Source: RGEC01 sp964626685
GTDB lineage: Bacteria; Bacteroidota; Bacteroidia; NS11-12g; UBA955
Reading direction: 5' to 3'
DNA: 64,000 nucleotides
NCBI GenBank assembly: GCA_964626685.1
Contig: CAZVJY010000003.1
Coordinates: 62,001-126,000, forward strand
Shown here: positions 1 to 7,800 of the stretch, in pieces
Layout: each line of letters begins with the position of its first letter
Numbering within the stretch: position 1 is the first letter of the stretch
Program-made: the position numbers and the translations under genes
The notes under the pieces: model-generated
The model's database searches: none
What the model saw: the letters and a program-made list of their open reading frames with translations, nothing else
What the model was told of the DNA's origin: nothing

Positions 1-161
1 AGGATGTATATGATTTAGGGCTTGAAGTAATGGATATGACAGCCATTACCCTTTGTCAGGAGAACAAAAAGCCCATCATCGTTTTTGATATGAACAAACC
101 GGGTAATTTTACCCGTTTGTTGCAGGGCGAAACCGTGGGTACGCTGGTTCACGGAGAATAA
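1..161 (+). CDS. pyrH: UMP kinase, C-terminal part (truncated by window edge)
   Basis: This is the last 52 codons of a reading frame that enters from the left edge (first full codon at position 3, TAA at 159-161). The peptide carries the UMP kinase C-terminal signature MDMTA, then PIIVFDMN, then a LLQGE-x-VGTLV ending. The family phosphorylates UMP to UDP in pyrimidine nucleotide synthesis in the cytosol and belongs to the amino-acid-kinase fold. The N-terminal phosphate-binding part lies outside the window. The next gene begins 6 nt downstream on the same strand and is probably co-transcribed. Identification rests on recognised C-terminal motifs only. Confidence 0.9.
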   Translation, partial: DVYDLGLEVMDMTAITLCQENKKPIIVFDMNKPGNFTRLLQGETVGTLVHGE

Positions 162-167
162 CCATAA

Positions 168-812
168 ATGGACCGCCGTAAGCGTTTTCATCCCATGAAT
201 TGGGTATACGGCTTTTTGTCTGTTTTATTCCTTTTTTCATGTGGTTCCGGCACATCCAATTTGGAGCCAACTCCCCAAAAAACAGATTCATCTGTTACTG
301 CAATTTTGCCCCTTGGAAGTATAGAAAGCGAGCAGATAAGGCTTTTATCTGCCGAGCTTGCTCAGTTTTACGGTATGAAAATCCGGATTCTGCCTCAATC
401 AAAAATGCCGGAGAGCTGCAGGTTGAAGAATACGCAACGATATAGCGCACCTCTCTTGCTTAAATGGTTAAAAGACCGCAAGCCTGTTGGTTGTAATTAC
501 ATACTTGGGGTGAGTACCTGTGATGTATTTACCCAAAAGGGACCCTATCCGCACTGGGGAATATTTGGGTTGGGCTACAAGCCAGGAGTCGCCTGTATTG
601 TTTCTGATCATCGTCTAAAACAGTTTGGTAATTGGCGGGATACATTCCTTACCCTGGTTACCCTTCATGAAGTTGGCCATAATCTGGGTTTACCCCATTG
701 TAAAAAACATCCGTCATGTTTAATGAATGATGCCAAGGGAACAGCCAGAACCTTGTTTTCTGAGAAGAAATGGCTCTGTTCGAATTGTCGCTCGCTGCTG
801 TCCAAGCCATAA
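168..812 (+). CDS. Archaemetzincin-like zinc metalloprotease, putative lipoprotein
   Basis: The 214-residue protein has a short hydrophobic N-terminus ending in a lipobox-like LFSC (Cys25), so it is predicted to be an envelope lipoprotein. Near the C-terminus it carries the archaemetzincin signature: HEVGH (167-171) with third zinc ligand His177, then Cys178, Cys184, Met186 and a CSNC pair (Cys204/Cys207). The Met-to-Cys spacing of 17 matches the family pattern exactly. The C178-C184 spacing is one residue longer than the usual CX4C. These cysteines are expected to bind a second, structural zinc. The family consists of aminopeptidase-like metzincins of unclear physiological role. It starts 6 nt after pyrH. 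ATG at 195 is an alternative start that keeps the lipobox. The protease class is confident; substrate and localisation are inferred. Confidence 0.82.
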   Translation: MDRRKRFHPMNWVYGFLSVLFLFSCGSGTSNLEPTPQKTDSSVTAILPLGSIESEQIRLLSAELAQFYGMKIRILPQSKMPESCRLKNTQRYSAPLLLKWLKDRKPVGCNYILGVSTCDVFTQKGPYPHWGIFGLGYKPGVACIVSDHRLKQFGNWRDTFLTLVTLHEVGHNLGLPHCKKHPSCLMNDAKGTARTLFSEKKWLCSNCRSLLSKP

Positions 813-838
813 AAAAAGCCACCTGACGGTGGCTTTAT
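811..838 (-). terminator. Rho-independent terminator of rpsT
   Basis: A 9-bp perfect stem (815-823 with 828-836, core AAAGCCACC/GGTGGCTTT) encloses a 4-nt loop. On the minus strand it is followed by a T7 run (the A-run 811-817), so it fits as the rpsT terminator. It also lies directly after the archaemetzincin stop codon on the plus strand, where the T-run is weaker. Confidence 0.85.
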
Positions 839-857
839 ATTGTAGGGTTTAATTTTG

Positions 858-1112
858 TTATGCAAGCGAATCTACGTGCTTCTTCAAGCTGCTTTTAAGA
901 TTGCCGGCTTTGTTTTTGTGTATGATGTTTTTCTTGGCAAGCTTGTCGAGCATGCTGAAAGCTTTGGACAACAATCCTTGTGCTTCGCCTTTGTTCTCAG
1001 CTTTGCGGATTGCTTTTACCACGGTACGGGCAGATTTATGCTGGTAGCGGTTCAAATCCCGCTTGGCTTCGTTAGCCCTGATACGTTTGATTGCAGATTT
1101 ATGATTAGCCAT
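858..1112 (-). CDS. rpsT: 30S ribosomal protein S20
   Basis: The 84-residue, Lys/Arg-rich protein starts MANHKSAIKRIR, the canonical S20 N-terminus, and has the S20 helical pattern with KNIIHKNKAG near the end. S20 binds 16S rRNA early in 30S assembly. An in-frame TTG at 1133 would add seven residues, but it falls inside a TATTTTTG promoter box, so ATG at 1112 is the start. It is monocistronic, with its own promoter and terminator. Length and sequence are normal for the family. Confidence 0.97.
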   Translation of the reverse strand: MANHKSAIKRIRANEAKRDLNRYQHKSARTVVKAIRKAENKGEAQGLLSKAFSMLDKLAKKNIIHKNKAGNLKSSLKKHVDSLA

Positions 1113-1130
1113 TTTCCGAAAAAAGGACTG

Positions 1131-1138
1131 CAAAAATA
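1131..1138 (-). promoter_or_regulatory. rpsT promoter -7 box TATTTTTG
   Basis: Perfect match to the Bacteroidota -7 consensus TAnnTTTG, 18 nt upstream of the rpsT ATG. A TTG lies 20 nt further upstream at the usual -33 distance. Confidence 0.7.
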
Positions 1139-1178
1139 ATGAAAAATATTGGATGTATCAAGAAAAACTGAAAAAATA

Positions 1179-1502
1179 TCAGCTTTCCGGAGCAAGGCGA
1201 ACAATTAAACCATCAAGTTCGCTCTGGATATGGATTTGACAACCCAGTCTGCTGTTGTTTTTCACAAAAAAAGCCTGGTCAAGCATGGCTAGTTCATCAT
1301 CGGATGGTTCCGGCAGTTCATGATGGCTTTCTACGTATATCTGGCAAGTGGCACACATGGCCATGCCACCACACTCGCCTGCAACGGGCAATTCATGCAG
1401 TTTGCAAACCTCCATCAGATTCAGGTTCATGTCGGTGGGTGCCACTACGCTGTGGATTTGCCCCTCGCGGTCAATAATGTTTATTTGGATGTCGCTGCTC
1501 AC
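1179..1502 (-). CDS. 2Fe-2S ferredoxin, adrenodoxin type
   Basis: This 107-residue ferredoxin has the adrenodoxin-like cluster pattern C-x5-C-x2-C (ECGGMAMCATC) and a distal fourth Cys in RLGCQI. It should carry one [2Fe-2S] cluster and act as a cytosolic electron carrier. Partners are not evident, although the upstream neighbour on the same strand is a histidine phosphatase. I chose GTG at 1502 because a perfect TATTTTTG box ends 7 nt before it; longer versions would read through that box into the upstream gene. In Bacteroidota such ferredoxins are often placed in Fe-S assembly or steroid/terpenoid redox roles, but nothing here decides between them. Confidence 0.88.
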   Translation of the reverse strand: MSSDIQINIIDREGQIHSVVAPTDMNLNLMEVCKLHELPVAGECGGMAMCATCQIYVESHHELPEPSDDELAMLDQAFFVKNNSRLGCQIHIQSELDGLIVRLAPES

Positions 1503-1509
1503 CGGATTG

Positions 1510-1517
1510 CAAAAATA
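1510..1517 (-). promoter_or_regulatory. Ferredoxin promoter -7 box TATTTTTG
   Basis: Perfect TAnnTTTG match ending 7 nt before the ferredoxin GTG. It lies just downstream of the preceding gene's stop and supports the GTG start. Confidence 0.65.
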
Positions 1518-1524
1518 CTGATTC

Positions 1525-2181
1525 CTACTGCAGGTGTGCACTGCAATTGTGCAGAATAATTCGGTAATGTTCGTCGGCTGAGCCTTTTTCAAGTACATAC
1601 AGGCAAACATTGTTGTGTTCGAAATCATCCATCATCTGGAGAGGATGGTTTGTCAGTAGGCACAGAAAACTGCGCATAGCCCTGCCGTGCATGCAAACCA
1701 GTACCGGTTTATCTGTGATGTGTCTTTCAAGGGTTTTTAATCCTTCCTTTTGGCGCTCAAACAAGGCAGCCGGAGTCTCACCTCCTTCTACCGCTGTGTG
1801 AAGATTTCCATCCCTCCAGGCGGCAACCATGTGTTTGAATGCCTCATGGCTTTCGGGTGTGGGAACCACGCCCTCCATAACGCCCCAGTTAATCTCATCG
1901 AGTTCAGGTACAATGAAGGCTGAAATCTTTCTTTCAAGGGTAAATGGAGCTACTGTCTGGTGGGTTCTTTTAAGCCTGCTAACAAAAATGTTTCCAAAAT
2001 CCATGTGTCTGTACGCTTCAAAAAATCGCCGTGCCTGCCACAAGCCTGTTTCATTAAGATCTGTATCGACACCGCATCCCTGAACGATTCCACGTTTGTT
2101 GAAATCGGTTTGTCCATGCCGTATTAAATAAATTGTTTTTGTGGTCTCTGAGGTAGAATTTTGCAACAGATTGGAATCCAT
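1525..2181 (-). CDS. Histidine phosphatase family protein (phosphoglycerate mutase-like)
   Basis: The 218-residue protein carries the branch-1 histidine phosphatase signature LIRHGQT near the N-terminus, with catalytic His in RHG, and the second catalytic His in CMHGRAMR. An acidic LDEINWGVMEG segment gives the expected general-acid region. Members dephosphorylate phospho-sugars, nucleotides or other metabolites (GpmB, CobC/RibAB-like), and the substrate cannot be told from sequence. Start is ATG 2181, preceded by TATATTCG 14 nt upstream. The gene is divergent from the thioesterase, and the two 5' ends overlap by a few codons. The ferredoxin follows 22 nt downstream with its own promoter box. 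Confidence 0.87.
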   Translation of the reverse strand: MDSNLLQNSTSETTKTIYLIRHGQTDFNKRGIVQGCGVDTDLNETGLWQARRFFEAYRHMDFGNIFVSRLKRTHQTVAPFTLERKISAFIVPELDEINWGVMEGVVPTPESHEAFKHMVAAWRDGNLHTAVEGGETPAALFERQKEGLKTLERHITDKPVLVCMHGRAMRSFLCLLTNHPLQMMDDFEHNNVCLYVLEKGSADEHYRIILHNCSAHLQ

Positions 2182-2608
2182 TTTTTTTGACCCTGCGAAT
2201 ATAACCATTGATGCGCTCAACGAGCGATGTAAAGATACCTTAAACACTGCTTTGGGTATTGTTTTTACCGAAATGGGTCCTGATTTTCTATGTGCAGAAA
2301 TGCCCGTGGATGAGCGAACCATACAACCGCTGGGAATGCTTAACGGCGGCGCATCTCTTTCCTTGATTGAAACCCTGGGCAGTATGGCAGGCAATCTCTG
2401 TCTTAACCGCAATACCCATGTGGCTTTTGGTCAGGCTGTTACCTGCAATCACACAAGGCCCGCGTTCAAAGGTGAGAAAGTGACAGGCAAAGCCACTGTC
2501 GTTCATCTGGGAAAAACCTCTCAGGTATGGGATGTCAATATTTTTAATCAGAAAGGCAGCAGAGTCTGTAAGGGTACAATCACATTGGCTGTAGTGGCCA
2601 AATCATGA
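2171..2608 (+). CDS. Hotdog-fold acyl-CoA thioesterase, probable DHNA-CoA thioesterase of menaquinone synthesis
   Basis: This PaaI-type hotdog thioesterase has the catalytic-helix motif LNGGASLSLIETLGS and a following GQAVTCNH strand. It overlaps menF by 4 nt (ATGA), so the likely substrate is 1,4-dihydroxy-2-naphthoyl-CoA, as in other bacteria that pair such an enzyme with Men genes. That assignment is by context. The start is uncertain: no ATG exists upstream of the conserved region. TTG at 2171 lies 7 nt after a near-consensus box (GAATTTTG, 2156-2163) and gives 145 residues, a normal family length; GTG at 2141 would give 155. The 5' end overlaps the divergent phosphatase. Confidence 0.85.
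   Translation: MESIFFDPANITIDALNERCKDTLNTALGIVFTEMGPDFLCAEMPVDERTIQPLGMLNGGASLSLIETLGSMAGNLCLNRNTHVAFGQAVTCNHTRPAFKGEKVTGKATVVHLGKTSQVWDVNIFNQKGSRVCKGTITLAVVAKS
2196..2203 (-). promoter_or_regulatory. Histidine phosphatase promoter box TATATTCG
   Basis: A TAnnTTCG variant of the -7 box, 14 nt before ATG 2181. It lies inside the first codons of the divergent thioesterase gene. Confidence 0.5.
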
Positions 2609-3594
2609 ACAGCGGATTTGCGATATGGCGCAAGCCGGGCGAATTGCCCACCGGTATTAAGGGCCGGTTTCAGGAAACAGCTATAGAAGATCTTTGTATA
2701 CAGGAGGGCTTCATTTTTAAGCCCTGGGAAGCTAATGCATCCTCCTTTTATCTGACAGGTTCATTGGTAATGGATGAGGTTGTTTTGCAATCCTGGTCTG
2801 CAACTGTTGTTCCTGCTGTTAAAGAAAATCCCGTGGTAATGAGTCCTGCAGTATGGAATAATTATATTGAAAACATACAGCAGGAAATTTTAACGGGAAG
2901 TGTGCGCAAAGTAGTTGCGGCCAGGCAGTCGGTAGTATCCACACGTGGCTCGTTGTACGAGGCATTTTCGAAGGCCTGCTTGCGTTATCCCAATGCTTTT
3001 GTGAGTATGGTGTGCCATCCACAGTTTGGTATTTGGTTGGGTGCTACACCAGAAATTTTGATACAGCCTGCCAGTAACGGATCCTGGGAAACAGTTTCCA
3101 TGGCAGGAACCTTGCTGGATGGGCAGACAGGCTGGACCGAAAAAGAACGGGAAGAGAATGCAGCCACCCAGGAATTTATGGAGCAGGTGTTGTCAGATTC
3201 CGGGGCGAAGATTACAGACCCAGGGCAGCCAGAAGTGGTGAGGGCAGGCACTTTGCTTCACCTGGTCAGGCATTACCGGTTTGATTTATCAGAAAACAAT
3301 ATGCAGCAGCTGATAGCAAGGTTGCATCCCACTCCAGCCGTAGGCGGTTTGCCTCGAGACAAAGCCTTATCTATTATTGAAGCGTATGAAAATCAAAGCC
3401 GGGGATTGTTTGCCGGATTTATAGGATTCTACCAAAACGGTCAGCCGCATTTATGGGTAAATCTGCGCTGCTGTGAATGGCTGGGCAACAGGGCGATACT
3501 GCACGCCGGTGCCGGAATTAATACACTTAGCGAAGCCGTTTCAGAATGGGATGAAACGGCAGCTAAGATGCAAACGATCGCCGTTTGTCTGTAA
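2605..3594 (+). CDS. menF: Isochorismate synthase (chorismate-binding enzyme)
   Basis: The 329-residue chorismate-binding enzyme has the C-terminal family core: a SMAGTLLDGQTGWTEKE block, an LHPTPAVGGLP block, the FAGFIGFY strand and a final AGAGI plus SEWDET segment with metal-ligand acidic residues. The LHPTPAVGG pattern is typical of isochorismate synthases (MenF/EntC) rather than anthranilate synthase component I. The reaction is chorismate to isochorismate, the first committed step of menaquinone synthesis. It is shorter than E. coli MenF, as is common in Bacteroidota. The start overlaps the thioesterase stop by 4 nt, indicating coupled translation. No other men genes lie in the window. 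Confidence 0.9.
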   Translation: MNSGFAIWRKPGELPTGIKGRFQETAIEDLCIQEGFIFKPWEANASSFYLTGSLVMDEVVLQSWSATVVPAVKENPVVMSPAVWNNYIENIQQEILTGSVRKVVAARQSVVSTRGSLYEAFSKACLRYPNAFVSMVCHPQFGIWLGATPEILIQPASNGSWETVSMAGTLLDGQTGWTEKEREENAATQEFMEQVLSDSGAKITDPGQPEVVRAGTLLHLVRHYRFDLSENNMQQLIARLHPTPAVGGLPRDKALSIIEAYENQSRGLFAGFIGFYQNGQPHLWVNLRCCEWLGNRAILHAGAGINTLSEAVSEWDETAAKMQTIAVCL

Positions 3595-3600
3595 ATGGAA

Positions 3601-4515
3601 TCATTTTTCAGGTGGTGCGGGAGGCATAGGCCTCGGAAACGGTGTGGGTCGCATTTCCCCTTGTCCCAGATCCCAGTCTTTTAAATCACCGCGAACCCAT
3701 GTTCCCTTGCGGTTTCTTTTGTATATATCGTAATCGCCGCTGGGGATATAGTAGTATCGGTCATCTTTGGCCTCGGGGAAGGATGGTACCAGCTTATCGG
3801 CAATCACAATATGCTTTTTCTCTTCGTAATAAAAAGACAGCTTAACATCGTTGTGGCATTCCATGATGATTCTGCACTCAGCACTGGGGTCATCCTCTCC
3901 CTGCCGAAAGGCCGGATAGCCAAAAACAGGAGCGGCTTTGGAAAGCCATAGTACCTCCATTACGGCCTTGTTGCTGTGAATGGTATTTCCATCAAAACCA
4001 AACAGCAGATACATGGTTTTATGGTTTTTCTTGAATGGAATCAGTTTGTAATAAAGGGCCCCCGGCCACGCTGCCGGATCCAGTTCTTCATCTGTAATAT
4101 CCTTGTTTTGCTGCGTGGTTGTATCCAAAAGCGGGTAGGTCTCAATACTCTTTTTTTTGCGTGTTTGCAGATAGCCAAAGTGTTTGAAACTGCCATCTGT
4201 CAGAATGAGGTTCCAGGTGTACAGTTTCACTTTTTTGTCTGGAGAGGTCAGAATAGATATGGTTTTTGATTTTAATGAATCCCAGTTGTAATCAAAGCTT
4301 TCGGGCAGGGAAAGCAAACTGTCCAAAGCGCGGTAAACCTGCCAAGCGGCATCTGTTCTTTCCTCATCAGTTTTGGCTGCAATAAACTTTGGCGCGATGG
4401 ATTTTAAGCGGTTTTCACCGTCTCCAAGCAACCTGATTGCCGCACTGTCGGGTGTGCGGGCTGAGAGAAAACTACAGCAAATCAACAGACATAAGAGTGT
4501 AAAACGGCTTGCCAT
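3601..4515 (-). CDS. Secreted protein of unknown function, Bacteroidota-type
   Basis: The 304-residue protein starts with a cleavable-type signal peptide (MASRFTLLCLLICCSFLSA) and ends in a proline-rich tail (PRPMPPAPPEK). The rest is a soluble mix of short strands with several Tyr/Trp-rich segments, such as YYYIPSGDYDIYKR. I do not recognise a catalytic motif. It lies 58 nt downstream of the thiolase on the same strand and may be co-transcribed, though without an obvious functional link. Its stop faces the menF stop with 6 nt between. It is probably periplasmic or surface-associated. Confidence 0.75.
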   Translation of the reverse strand: MASRFTLLCLLICCSFLSARTPDSAAIRLLGDGENRLKSIAPKFIAAKTDEERTDAAWQVYRALDSLLSLPESFDYNWDSLKSKTISILTSPDKKVKLYTWNLILTDGSFKHFGYLQTRKKKSIETYPLLDTTTQQNKDITDEELDPAAWPGALYYKLIPFKKNHKTMYLLFGFDGNTIHSNKAVMEVLWLSKAAPVFGYPAFRQGEDDPSAECRIIMECHNDVKLSFYYEEKKHIVIADKLVPSFPEAKDDRYYYIPSGDYDIYKRNRKGTWVRGDLKDWDLGQGEMRPTPFPRPMPPAPPEK

Positions 4516-4573
4516 GATTAAGCAATAAACGATGAAAAGACCGTGTTTATTGGTCCGGGATAGAAATTAGTTT

Positions 4574-5752
4574 TCAGCAGCGTTCTATGACCATGGCACT
4601 TGCACCGCCACCACCATTGCATATGCCCGCACCGCCCCAGCGGGCATTTTGTTGCTGCAGTACATGAACCAGGGTAACCAGAATACGTGCTCCTGAAGCA
4701 CCCAGCGGGTGTCCGAGGGATACCGCACCGCCATTGACATTCACTTTTTCAGGGTTTAGGCCCAGAATCTTGTTGTTGGCCAGACCAACCACAGAAAATG
4801 CTTCATTGAACTCCACAAATTCCAGGTCAGAGACAGAAACGCCTGCCCGCTGCGCGGCGATAGGTAAAGCCTTGCTAGGGGTGGTGGTAAACCATTCGGG
4901 CGCCTGTTCGGCATCGGCGAACCCGGCTATCCTGGCTAGGGGTTTTAATCCCAGTTCCTTCAGTTTTTTACCGCTCACCAGTACCAATGCTGCGGCACCA
5001 TCGTTCATGGTGCTGGCATTGGCTGCAGTGATGGTGCCATCTTTGGCAAATACCGCTTTGAGAGCGGGTATTTTATCAAAATTTACATTTTTATATTCTT
5101 CATCTTCGGCAAATTCAATCTCACCTTTGCGGGTACTGATGGTAATGGGTGTTACTTCATCCTTGAATTTTCCGTCAGCCCAGGCAGCGGCAGATTTTTT
5201 ATAGCTTCCAATGGCAAAGGCATCCTGATCTTCGCGGCTGAAACCGTATTCTTTGGCGCAAAGTTCAGCGCAGGTTCCCATTACGGAATTGCTGTATACA
5301 TCGGTGAGTCCATCATGCTGAAGGCCGTCGAGCATGGTAATGTTGCCATACTTGGTGCCGGTTCTGCTGTTGGGCAGGTAATGTGGAACCATGCTCATGT
5401 TTTCCATGCCGCCTGCAACCACTACATCATTGTGACCCAGCATAATACTCTGAGCCGCCAGGGCAACTGATTTCATACCACTGGCGCAAACTTTGTTGAT
5501 GGTGGTGGCAGGAACATTGTCCGGGATTCCGGCGAACTTGGCAGCCTGGCGTGCAGGAGCCTGGCCAACGCCGGCCTGCAGCACACAGCCCATATACACT
5601 TCCTGAACTGCATCGGGAGAAACCCCACTTTTTTCCAGAGCTGCTTTGATTGCTGCGGCTCCCAGGCGCGGAGCACTTACCAAGGCAAGGGTCCCGTTAA
5701 AACTTCCCATGGCGGTGCGCATGGCACCTACTATATATACTTCTTCAGACAT
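4574..5752 (-). CDS. Acetyl-CoA C-acetyltransferase (thiolase)
   Basis: This 392-residue thiolase has the nucleophilic Cys89 in NKVCASGMKS, the GGMENMS motif, the His of GHPLGASGAR and the C-terminal acid/base Cys in ICNGGGGASAM. Thiolases condense two acetyl-CoA to acetoacetyl-CoA or cleave 3-ketoacyl-CoA. Length and motifs fit the degradative/biosynthetic tetrameric class; the direction in vivo is unknown. The start MSEEVYIVG at 5752 matches family N-termini; an upstream in-frame start would extend into the promoter box. A 3-hydroxybutyryl-CoA dehydrogenase at the far right of the window could act in the same C4 pathway, but the genes are about 58 kb apart. Confidence 0.95.
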   Translation of the reverse strand: MSEEVYIVGAMRTAMGSFNGTLALVSAPRLGAAAIKAALEKSGVSPDAVQEVYMGCVLQAGVGQAPARQAAKFAGIPDNVPATTINKVCASGMKSVALAAQSIMLGHNDVVVAGGMENMSMVPHYLPNSRTGTKYGNITMLDGLQHDGLTDVYSNSVMGTCAELCAKEYGFSREDQDAFAIGSYKKSAAAWADGKFKDEVTPITISTRKGEIEFAEDEEYKNVNFDKIPALKAVFAKDGTITAANASTMNDGAAALVLVSGKKLKELGLKPLARIAGFADAEQAPEWFTTTPSKALPIAAQRAGVSVSDLEFVEFNEAFSVVGLANNKILGLNPEKVNVNGGAVSLGHPLGASGARILVTLVHVLQQQNARWGGAGICNGGGGASAMVIERC

Positions 5753-5768
5753 GTTGCTTTTTGTATTG

Positions 5769-5776
5769 CAAAGGTA
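5769..5776 (-). promoter_or_regulatory. Thiolase promoter -7 box TACCTTTG
   Basis: Perfect TAnnTTTG match, 16 nt before the thiolase ATG at 5752. Confidence 0.65.
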
Positions 5777-5914
5777 ATCCAATTGGGATTATTTAACCGC
5801 CTTTTTCGATAGGTACACTGCTGAACGATATCCGGAATACACTCGATGGCCAAAGAATTTCAATATTGTTTTTGAAAGTAGTAACCTAAAAACAAGGCCA
5901 AAAGATTTTTCAAT

Positions 5915-5922
5915 TAGCTTTG
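5915..5922 (+). promoter_or_regulatory. Promoter -7 box TAGCTTTG for the LON-tsaB-pabA unit
   Basis: Perfect TAnnTTTG match ending 9 nt before ATG 5932. Confidence 0.65.
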
Positions 5923-5931
5923 CAATAGTTT

Positions 5932-6558
5932 ATGAAGTATTTGCCTTTATTTCCATTGGAACTCGTTGTTTTTGAAGGGGAAAAGGTGCGGTTGCATATT
6001 TTCGAACCTCGTTATAAGCAACTGATACATGAAGTGATGGAAGAAAATTCCTCGTTCGGGATGCCGGTAGTGTTTGATAAGAAACTCGAAGGAACCGGAG
6101 CAGAACTGGGCGCTGTAACACTTATAGAAACTTGGCCCGACGGAGAAATGGATATAGAATGCACAGCACTTTCCAGGTTTGAAATTTTGGATTTTCATCA
6201 GGTTGCAAAGGGGAAATTGTATGGAGGAGGATTTGTGAAAGATCTGCCTTTTGTTGATAATGAGGATAAAGAATTAAAATTGAGGATTGCTGATTTACTG
6301 AGGGAACTCTACACGCACAATCATCTCGAAGGGGCTAAATTTCCAAATCCTTCGGCAGATTTCCCGATTTGGGTGCATAAATGCGGTTTGCAGCCGGAGC
6401 AGGAGATGGAACTTGCAGCCCTCACAACCATGTCAGACAGGCAGCTTTATGTTATTCAGCATTTGAAAAACTTGCTTTCATCACTCAGTGCCATGCGTGA
6501 CATGAAAAAGAAAATCATGCTGAACGGGCATTTTAAAAAAATGTCGAACCCACTATGA
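5932..6558 (+). CDS. LON substrate-binding domain protein
   Basis: The 208-residue protein corresponds to a stand-alone Lon N-terminal (PUA-like, LON) domain. It opens LPLFPLELVVFEGEKVRLHIFEPRYKQL, the typical domain start, with EPRYKQL strongly conserved. It lacks the AAA+ and serine protease parts of Lon, so it is not itself a protease. The function of stand-alone LON proteins is not well defined; a protein-binding adaptor role is possible. It is the first gene of an apparent three-gene unit and overlaps tsaB by 4 nt. Confidence 0.88.
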   Translation: MKYLPLFPLELVVFEGEKVRLHIFEPRYKQLIHEVMEENSSFGMPVVFDKKLEGTGAELGAVTLIETWPDGEMDIECTALSRFEILDFHQVAKGKLYGGGFVKDLPFVDNEDKELKLRIADLLRELYTHNHLEGAKFPNPSADFPIWVHKCGLQPEQEMELAALTTMSDRQLYVIQHLKNLLSSLSAMRDMKKKIMLNGHFKKMSNPL

Positions 6559-7226
6559 TACTTTGCATTGAAACCTCAGTAGCTGTTGGTTCCGTTGCAT
6601 TGGCTGACAGCAAAGGGAACTGTGTCAAAAAATTATCTTCTGATACTGGAAATGCCCATGCTGAGCAGATTCCTGTGTTGGTTGCGCAGTGTATCGACTT
6701 CGCAAAGTCTCAGGGGCAGGGTATTTCTGCCGTTGCCGTTAATAAAGGTCCAGGATCCTACACCGGTTTGCGGATTGGGGCCAGCCTTGCAAAAGGAATC
6801 TGCTTTGGTCTGAATATCCCTTTGGTGTCCTGCGACGGATTGGAAATGACGGCAAGGATGGCGGCAACGTCGGGGGTTGACGCAGATGTATACATATGCA
6901 TGACGGATGCCCGCAGAGATGAGGTGTTTTTTGCGATTTATAACGCGACCTTTGAATGTAAAGAGCCGCTTTCTGCTAAGATATTGTCAGAAGACTCATG
7001 GATTGAATACAGGGGAAAACGGGTGGTTTTTTGTGGCAATGCAGTGGGAAAGCTGAAAGACCTGGTTCCGGCATTTGCTGATTATGCCGAGTTTACGGCA
7101 ACGCTCGATGCTTCCTGGTTTTGCGAATCAGCAACAAAGATGCACGAACGTGGCGAGTGGGCCGATGTAGCATATTTTGAGCCTGATTACGGAAAAGCCT
7201 TTTACACCGGCAACCTGAAAAAGTGA
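6555..7226 (+). CDS. tsaB: tRNA threonylcarbamoyladenosine synthesis protein TsaB
   Basis: TsaB (223 residues) is an ASKHA-fold partner of TsaD and TsaE in forming N6-threonylcarbamoyladenosine at tRNA position 37. The N-terminus ILCIETSVAVGSVAL and the GPGSYTGLRIG motif (65-75) are diagnostic. TsaB has lost the metal site of TsaD and acts as its stabilising partner. Start ATG overlaps the LON gene stop by 4 nt and pabA follows 4 nt after the stop, so the three genes are probably one transcript. The C-terminal YFEPDYGKAFY segment is also typical for the family. Confidence 0.95.
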   Translation: MILCIETSVAVGSVALADSKGNCVKKLSSDTGNAHAEQIPVLVAQCIDFAKSQGQGISAVAVNKGPGSYTGLRIGASLAKGICFGLNIPLVSCDGLEMTARMAATSGVDADVYICMTDARRDEVFFAIYNATFECKEPLSAKILSEDSWIEYRGKRVVFCGNAVGKLKDLVPAFADYAEFTATLDASWFCESATKMHERGEWADVAYFEPDYGKAFYTGNLKK

Positions 7227-7230
7227 TTTC

Positions 7231-7800
7231 ATGAAAGTATTGCTCATAGACAACTACGATTCATTTACCTGGAATCTGGTTCATTACCTTATTCTAAGCG
7301 GTGCTGATGTAACGGTAAAGCGCAACGATGAGGTGGAGCCGTATGAAGTAATGCAGGGAATGTACCACGGACTGGTTATCAGTCCAGGGCCATGCACACC
7401 CGGAGATGCGGGCAGGCTGATGCCGGTATTGGCTTCGGCGGCCGAGAAACTCCCGGTGCTGGGGGTTTGTTTAGGGCATCAGGCTATTGGCCTTCATTTC
7501 GGGTGTAGACTTGTGAGGGCTGCAGAACCTGTGCATGGTAAGGCACATACTATTGAACACAAGGGTGCAGGTGTTTTTTCAGGTTTGTCCAATCCCATGC
7601 AAGTTGGCCGTTATCATAGCCTGGTTATTGAAGGTGTAAGTGAAGATTCGTCACTTGAGGTGACGGCAGATTGCAATGGTGAAATCATGGGAATACGCCA
7701 TAAATTTTTACCCGTACAGGGGGTGCAATTCCATCCTGAAAGTGTATTGACCCCGGAGGGGCAGGCATTAATCAACAACTGGACCCGCAGCCTGAAGTAA
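7231..7800 (+). CDS. pabA: Aminodeoxychorismate/anthranilate synthase glutaminase subunit
   Basis: A class I glutamine amidotransferase (189 residues) with nucleophile Cys80 in GVCLGHQAIG and the catalytic His168/Glu170 in FHPES. The N-terminal LLIDNYDSFTWN and the SPGPCTPGDAG motif place it in the TrpG/PabA group. It releases ammonia from glutamine for a chorismate-using partner. No trp genes are nearby, so folate (PabA) or a dual role is more likely than a dedicated tryptophan role; the symbol is given on that basis. Its 3' end overlaps the convergent dxs 3' end by 33 nt. Confidence 0.88.
   Translation: MKVLLIDNYDSFTWNLVHYLILSGADVTVKRNDEVEPYEVMQGMYHGLVISPGPCTPGDAGRLMPVLASAAEKLPVLGVCLGHQAIGLHFGCRLVRAAEPVHGKAHTIEHKGAGVFSGLSNPMQVGRYHSLVIEGVSEDSSLEVTADCNGEIMGIRHKFLPVQGVQFHPESVLTPEGQALINNWTRSLK

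Noticed and set aside
855..1139. A 94-codon plus-strand frame antisense to rpsT
   Set aside because: It is a shadow of the confident rpsT gene, has no recognisable motif, and covers rpsT's promoter.
7768..7800. 33-nt overlap of pabA and dxs 3' ends considered as an assembly error
   Set aside because: Both C-termini look normal and other convergent pairs here also overlap (17 nt and 4 nt).
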